From Lepus europaeus (lineage: Eukaryota; Chordata; Mammalia; Lagomorpha; Leporidae): 64,000 nt of DNA. This document shows, piece by piece, positions 59,323-64,000 of the stretch (position 1 is its first letter; every line of letters starts with the position of its first letter). The notes below the pieces were generated by a model that was not told the DNA's origin, did no database searches, and saw nothing but the letters and a program-made list of their open reading frames with translations. The position numbers and the translations under genes were made by a program. The stretch lies in the NCBI RefSeq assembly GCF_033115175.1, contig NC_084847.1, positions 51,097,612 to 51,161,611 of the forward strand. The letters run 5' to 3'.

Positions 59323-59652
59323 AAAAAATTTATTTATTTATTTCTAAAGTCAGAGTTACAGAGTGAGGCACAGAGAGAGAGATATATATATTTTCCATCC
59401 ACTAGTTCACTCCCCAGATGGCTGTAGCCACCAGGGCTAAGCTGGGCTGAAGCCAGGATCCAGGAGCGCTCTCGGGGCCTCCCACGTGGGTGACAGGGGC
59501 CCAAGCACTTGGCCCATCCTCCACGGCTTTCTCAGGCGCATTAGCAGAGAGCTGGATCGGAAGTGGAACAGCCAGGATTCGAACCGGCGCCCATGTGGGA
59601 TGCCGGCACTACAGGCTGGGGCTTTAACCCACTGAGCCACAGCGCTGGCCCC
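59323..59652 (-). mobile_element. C-repeat SINE
   Basis: Reverse copy with an AAATTTATTTATTTATTT head and the complement of the tRNA-like head at the right end. Confidence 0.88.
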
Positions 59653-60021
59653 CTGGCATAGCATTTTAAAGGGACACAGAGTGCATTGCCATGGAATGGG
59701 ATGGGCTAGACTAGACTAGAATGGACCTGACTTACGATGGCTCTGCTGTATTGAGATTGCACAACCTCTCGGCTTGATGACGTATGTAGCACAAACCGGA
59801 CGCCAGATTTTGAGTTCTGAGCCTCTCCTGGGCTAGCACTAGGTGCCCTGATGGTCCCTGACAGTACTGGGCAGTGGTGGGCAGCCCTGTGGTCACTGGC
59901 ACTCTACGGCGTGGATTGAGGGCGCGTTCAACTGAGTGGGTCAGGGTGGAGCCCATGCGAACGAGCACAATGCAAGTGACCAGATTCAGCACTGGATCCT
60001 GTGTCTCTGGTCACGGGTTGG

Positions 60022-60322
60022 TGGGAGAGAGAGCGAGAGAGAGACAGAGACAGAGAGAGAGAGAGACAGAGAGACAGAGAGAATCTTCCACTTGCTGGTT
60101 CACTCCCCAGATGGCTGCAATGGCAAGCCAAAGCCAGGAGCCTGGAGCTCCACCCAGGTCTCCCACGTGGGTGCAGGGACCTAAAAACTTGGACCATCAT
60201 CTGCTGCTTTTCCACGCACATTAGCAGGGAGCTGGATTGAGCTAGGATTTGAGCAGGTGCTCCAGTATGGGATGCCAACATCACAGATGGGGGCTTAACC
60301 AGCTGCACCCCAACGCTGGCCC
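60022..60322 (-). mobile_element. C-repeat SINE
   Basis: Reverse copy: (GA)n at 60030-60080, TGCTGGTTCACTCCCCAGAT, and CCAACGCTGGCCCA at the right end. A reverse MIR-like piece follows (60365-60445). Confidence 0.82.
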
Positions 60323-60439
60323 AGTAACACTTGCCTTTGAAAACCCCACCCCACCCCACTTTCCAGACTGGAAACCTGAGGCCTAGGGAGGTGAAGTGAC
60401 TTTCCCAAAGTCTCACAGGCAAGAAACGGCAGAATCGGG

Positions 60440-61125
60440 ACCAACAGGTGCACCTCACTCCAAGTCCAGCGCCTGCTCACTGGGCGGGCGGGGCCTGGGG
60501 TGAAGAGGGGAGGAGGGAGACGGGGGGGGGCACAGGAAGCCTCTTGGACTGGCCCTTAGTGCCGACCCCCCACCCCCTCCCTGCTGCCTCCGCTCTCTGT
60601 AACCTGGAGAGAGGTGCAGGGGAGGAGGGAGAGATACCAGCTCTGTCTTGGGAAGAGGAGGCAGACCTGCCTACATCCTGGCCTTTCTCTGGGGGTCAGG
60701 AGTCTCCATGTCCTCGCCAGGATCACTTGGGGACTGGAGCTGCCTTGGTCTCTCCCTGTCCCCAGCCTCCATCACAGCCAGGGGACCAGAACACACAGCA
60801 GGGAGGTGGCAGAAACCGAATGGACCAGTGGCTGTCTCCAGCTGTCTCCTCTCCACCCCTCGGCCCCTCGCCTGGCCATCTCTCGCTGTCTCCCACCCAT
60901 CTCTATGCATTCCGGCCTGTGCCTCTCTCTGCACCCTGGGGTTCACTCTTGCAGGGTCGGCTCCCCCGGTTGGCTTTCGGCTGCTTTTCCAATGCAGCCC
61001 AGATTCTGAACCCTTCTTCCAGGCCCATGAGAATGTGGAGGCACAGAGGGGTGGTCTCCGTGTCCCCCCACCCCGCTACCCTGGGACCACATAGTCCCTC
61101 GCGCTCCTCCATGCTTAAAATCACC
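60440..61125. other. Intergenic DNA without a recognised gene
   Basis: Unique sequence. Long accidental open frames exist on the + strand, but no conserved protein signal is seen. Confidence 0.55.
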
Positions 61126-61132
61126 AGGGCAT

Positions 61133-61430
61133 GAGCTGGCGCTGTGGCATAGCAGGTAAAGCTGCCTCCTATGGCGCTGGCATCCCATACGGGAGCTGGT
61201 TTGAGTCCCGGCTGCTCCACTTCAGATCCAGCTCCCTGCTAATGCACCTGGGAAAGCAGTGGAAGATGGCCCAAGTGCTTGGGCCCCTGCACCCATGTGG
61301 GAGACCTGGAAGAAGCTCCTGGTTTCAGATCGACTCAGCTCCGGCCATTGTGGCCATTTGGGGAGTGGACCACTGGATGGAAGACCTTTCTCTCTGTCTC
61401 TCCCTCTCTCTCTTAATGAATTAAAATAAA
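61133..61430 (+). mobile_element. C-repeat SINE
   Basis: Forward copy with GAGCTGGCGCTGTGGCATAG head and a short AATTAAAATAAAA tail. Confidence 0.88.
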
Positions 61431-61469
61431 ATCACCAGGCTGGATGTACCCTCTACCCCGGACAGAGCA

Positions 61470-61585
61470 GGATGCTGGGGCCAGATGTGTTAGCAAGGAG
61501 CTGGATCGGAAGTGGAGCAGCCGGGACTCAAACTGGTATCCATCCAGATACAGCTTTTACCCACTGCTCCATGGCGCCAGTCCTG
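61470..61585 (-). mobile_element. C-repeat SINE, 5' fragment
   Basis: Reverse fragment from TTAGCAAGGAGCTGGATCGG to CATGGCGCCAGTCCTG. Confidence 0.75.
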
Positions 61586-61829
61586 ATTTTTTTCAGTGAG
61601 GTTCTCTTGTGCTGTGTGTTCTGCTGGGCTACGATTCCTGTGACTGCGACCCCCACAATCCAAGTCGAAGTGAGGGCAGCCTCTTCCTCCAGCCCTCGCT
61701 GGGAGCACCCTGGTCTTGATTTTGGACTTCTGGGAGGATGAGATCGGAAGCCTTGTTGTTAATTACAGTCACCGTGGCAGGCTGTGAACGCACTCACTCC
61801 ATTTGGAACTCTTTGAATTTTTATTTGTT

Positions 61830-61849
61830 TATTTTCACTTTATTAGAAG

Positions 61850-61902
<53 letters not shown>

Positions 61903-62143
61903 TTCATTGGCTCATTCACTCCCAATTGCCCACAACTGCCAGGGCTGGGCCAGGCTAAAGCCAAGAGCCTGGAACTCCATCCGGGTCTCCCACATGCGTG
62001 CAGGGGTCCAAGAACCTGGGCCATCTTCTGCTGCTTTCCCAGGCGCATTAGCAGGGAGATGGGTCGGGAGTGGAGCAGCTGGGACTCGAACCAGTGCTCC
62101 CATGTGGGATGCCGGCTTAACCCACCGTGTCACGACGCAGGCT
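61830..62143 (-). mobile_element. C-repeat SINE with long (GA)n
   Basis: Reverse copy containing about 22 GA units (61854-61898). Confidence 0.85.
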
Positions 62144-62149
62144 CCTTAA

Positions 62150-62805
62150 TGTTGTATTCTGATGGACCAAAGTCCTCCAATGTGGTCCCTGGTTGGCTAG
62201 CGCTGCGTGCTGTGGTGAGGATCTGTCCACCCAGGGGTGGGGAGGCCTCTTCGGTTTCCTTTGCATTCACCCTTCACGGGCGGTGTGAGACGTGCCCGGG
62301 CACAGAGCATTTGCGAGCTCGGCACGTGTGGGGCTCAGCCTGCCCGCCCGCGGCCGCCCCAGCATTTGGGGGGAAGTCTTCCCTCCTGGGTCACCAGCCG
62401 CGCAGCCTCTTTTGACGGCCCCAGCCTTTCCTCTAGGCCCTGGAGAACTGACAGAAGCTCTGAGCTGCCTGTGGTTTTCCGAGGCCAAGAGCTGGTTCCA
62501 AAGCCTGTCAGGATTCAGGCAGCCCGAGAGGGGCCTCCAAGCCCTCTCCGTATCCCACGGTGGGACAAGCCCACCTGCTCGTGCAACTCTGGGGGTCCCC
62601 AGACTGGGATTAGGACTCTCCAAGGAACCTCCTGACCGGTTCCTGCCCGAGAATAGCCAGGCTTAGCAGGTGAGAAGTTCGTAGTAGATTAGTAATGTTT
62701 GCCTGGGAGCGAGAGGTGGGGGTTGTGCCTTTAATAACCTGGATCTAGTGTAAGTCCCTTATCTCATTAGGGTTAATCCAATGTAGAGTTTAAATGTTGT
62801 GTTCA
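62150..62805. other. Intergenic DNA without a recognised gene
   Basis: Unique sequence between two SINEs. Nothing supported. Confidence 0.5.
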
Positions 62806-62812
62806 TTTTTTA

Positions 62813-62917
62813 AAAAATATTTATTTTATTTATTGAAAGGCAGAGTTACAGACAGAGGGAGAGACAGAGACAGAAGATGTATTTATTTGAAAGGCAGAGT
62901 TACAGAGAGGCAGAGGC

Positions 62918-62955
<38 letters not shown>

Positions 62956-63192
62956 GTCTTCCATCTGCTGGTTCACTCCCCACTTGGCCACCATGGCTGG
63001 AGCTGTGCTGATCCGAAGCCAGGAGCCAGGAGCTTCCTCCAGGGCTCCCACACAGGTGCAGGGACCCAAGCACTTGGGCCATCCTCTGCTGCTTTCCCAG
63101 ATGCAGTAGCAGGGAGCTGGATCGGGAGTGAACCATATGGGATGCTGGAATCCCAGCAATGGCTCTGCTTGTTATGCCACAACCCCGGCCCT
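62813..63192 (-). mobile_element. C-repeat SINE with duplicated 3' head
   Basis: Reverse copy. The TATTTATTTGAAAGGCAGAG segment occurs twice (about 62820 and 62880), so it is either a partial duplication or a second insertion. Confidence 0.85.
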
Positions 63193-63336
63193 TCATGTCC
63201 TGAGCTATAGCTCTCAGATATTAATAAAGATGATTTAAAAGCTCAGGCATTATGCATTTGACAGAGAAGCACTGATTCATGTATGCAGGAAATAGTGGCG
63301 GAGCACTTCCTATACAGGGTACTTTAAAAAAGTTTG

Positions 63337-63648
63337 TGGGGGCCGGCGCTGTGGCGTAGTGGGTAAAAAGCCACCTGCAGCGCCAGCATCCTATATGGGT
63401 GCCAGTTCGAGTCCTGGCTGCTCCATTTCTGATCCATCTCTCTGCTAATGTACCTGGGAAACACAACGGAGGATGGCCCAGGTGCTTGGGCCCCTGCACC
63501 CACAACAGAGACCCACAAGAAGTTCCTGGCTTTGACTTGGCCCAGCCCTGGCCATTGAGGCCATTTGGGGAGTGAACCAGTAGATGGAAGATCTCTCTCT
63601 CTCTCTCTCTCTCTCTGTAAGTCTGGCTTCAAATAAATAAATGAATCT
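63337..63648 (+). mobile_element. C-repeat SINE
   Basis: Forward, well-preserved copy: GGGGGCCGGCGCTGTGGCGT head, B-box-like GTTCGAGTCC, (CT)n and AAATAAATAAATG tail. Confidence 0.92.
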
Positions 63649-64000
63649 TGAAAGGAGGATGTCCACAGATGAGTTCTGCAGATAAATGGGGGACTCTGGG
63701 GTCTTCAGGGAACACTGTTGATGGCAAGGCCCCCATTTCTGCCCTGCTGCCCTGCCTCTCTGTCACTGAGCCGGCTTTGGGGCCTGCCCCCTCCCAGACT
63801 CTCTCTCTGTCTCTTCCCATGTTCCACTGCGGTCAAAGCCAAGATCCCGGCCTCCCACCGCCTGGTCCCCACGGTTCCACTTCCAGTCTTCTGCTCCGGC
63901 CTCAGTTTCCCTACGTGCTTGTTCATATTAGTTGCTCACGAAACGTCAGCCCTGGCTCACCCTGAACACCTGCTCGCTCGCCCGGTGTGCTGGCCTCTGG

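Overview
This is a stretch of mammalian nuclear DNA. It carries two neighbouring vertebrate genes, both on the minus strand: LIMK1 (LIM-domain kinase 1) on the left and ELN (elastin/tropoelastin) on the right. The ELN-LIMK1 order and shared orientation match the Williams-Beuren interval (human 7q11.23). About two dozen copies of the tRNA-derived lagomorph C-repeat SINE, plus its second subfamily, point to a lagomorph, most likely European rabbit. The species call rests on repeats recognised by eye and on protein comparison from memory.

Layout. 1-18831: LIMK1 coding exons 1-12, running right to left. The gene is cut by the window edge just after the kinase HRDLN motif, so the DFG motif, activation loop and C-terminus lie off the left side. 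Exon 1 sits in a strong CpG island (about 18.4-19.35 kb). Intron 2 holds a 0.73-kb GC-rich minisatellite, and introns 4 and 5 hold CpG-rich patches and duplicated regulatory-looking motifs. 19.35-25.4 kb: the intergenic interval, largely an old minus-strand L1 broken up by SINEs. 25.44-53.24 kb: the complete ELN gene. I could resolve 37 coding exons by hand. All junctions are GT-AG, and every internal exon has the same codon split, 2 nt at its 5' end and 1 nt at its 3' end. Together they encode 795 residues: a signal peptide, alternating hydrophobic (VPG/GVG-rich) and Lys-Ala or Lys-Pro cross-link modules, and a C-terminal two-cysteine RKRK tail. 53.24-64 kb: ELN promoter and upstream intergenic DNA, with SINEs, MIR-like pieces and no gene I can support.

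How they work together: tropoelastin is the secreted precursor of elastic fibres. LIMK1 is a cytoplasmic kinase that phosphorylates cofilin to stabilise actin. They are adjacent but not functionally coupled in any way the sequence shows.

No microbial, viral or defence system is present. The most interesting signals concern the ELN gene architecture. There are three tandem in-frame splice donors at exon 4. A small extra exon (4A) is present. Exons 34-35, which primates lack, are retained. The VGVAPG hexapeptide is absent. A GU-repeat lies 15 nt past the exon 18 donor. Also notable are a nested SINE with a clear target duplication and a higher-order minisatellite in LIMK1.
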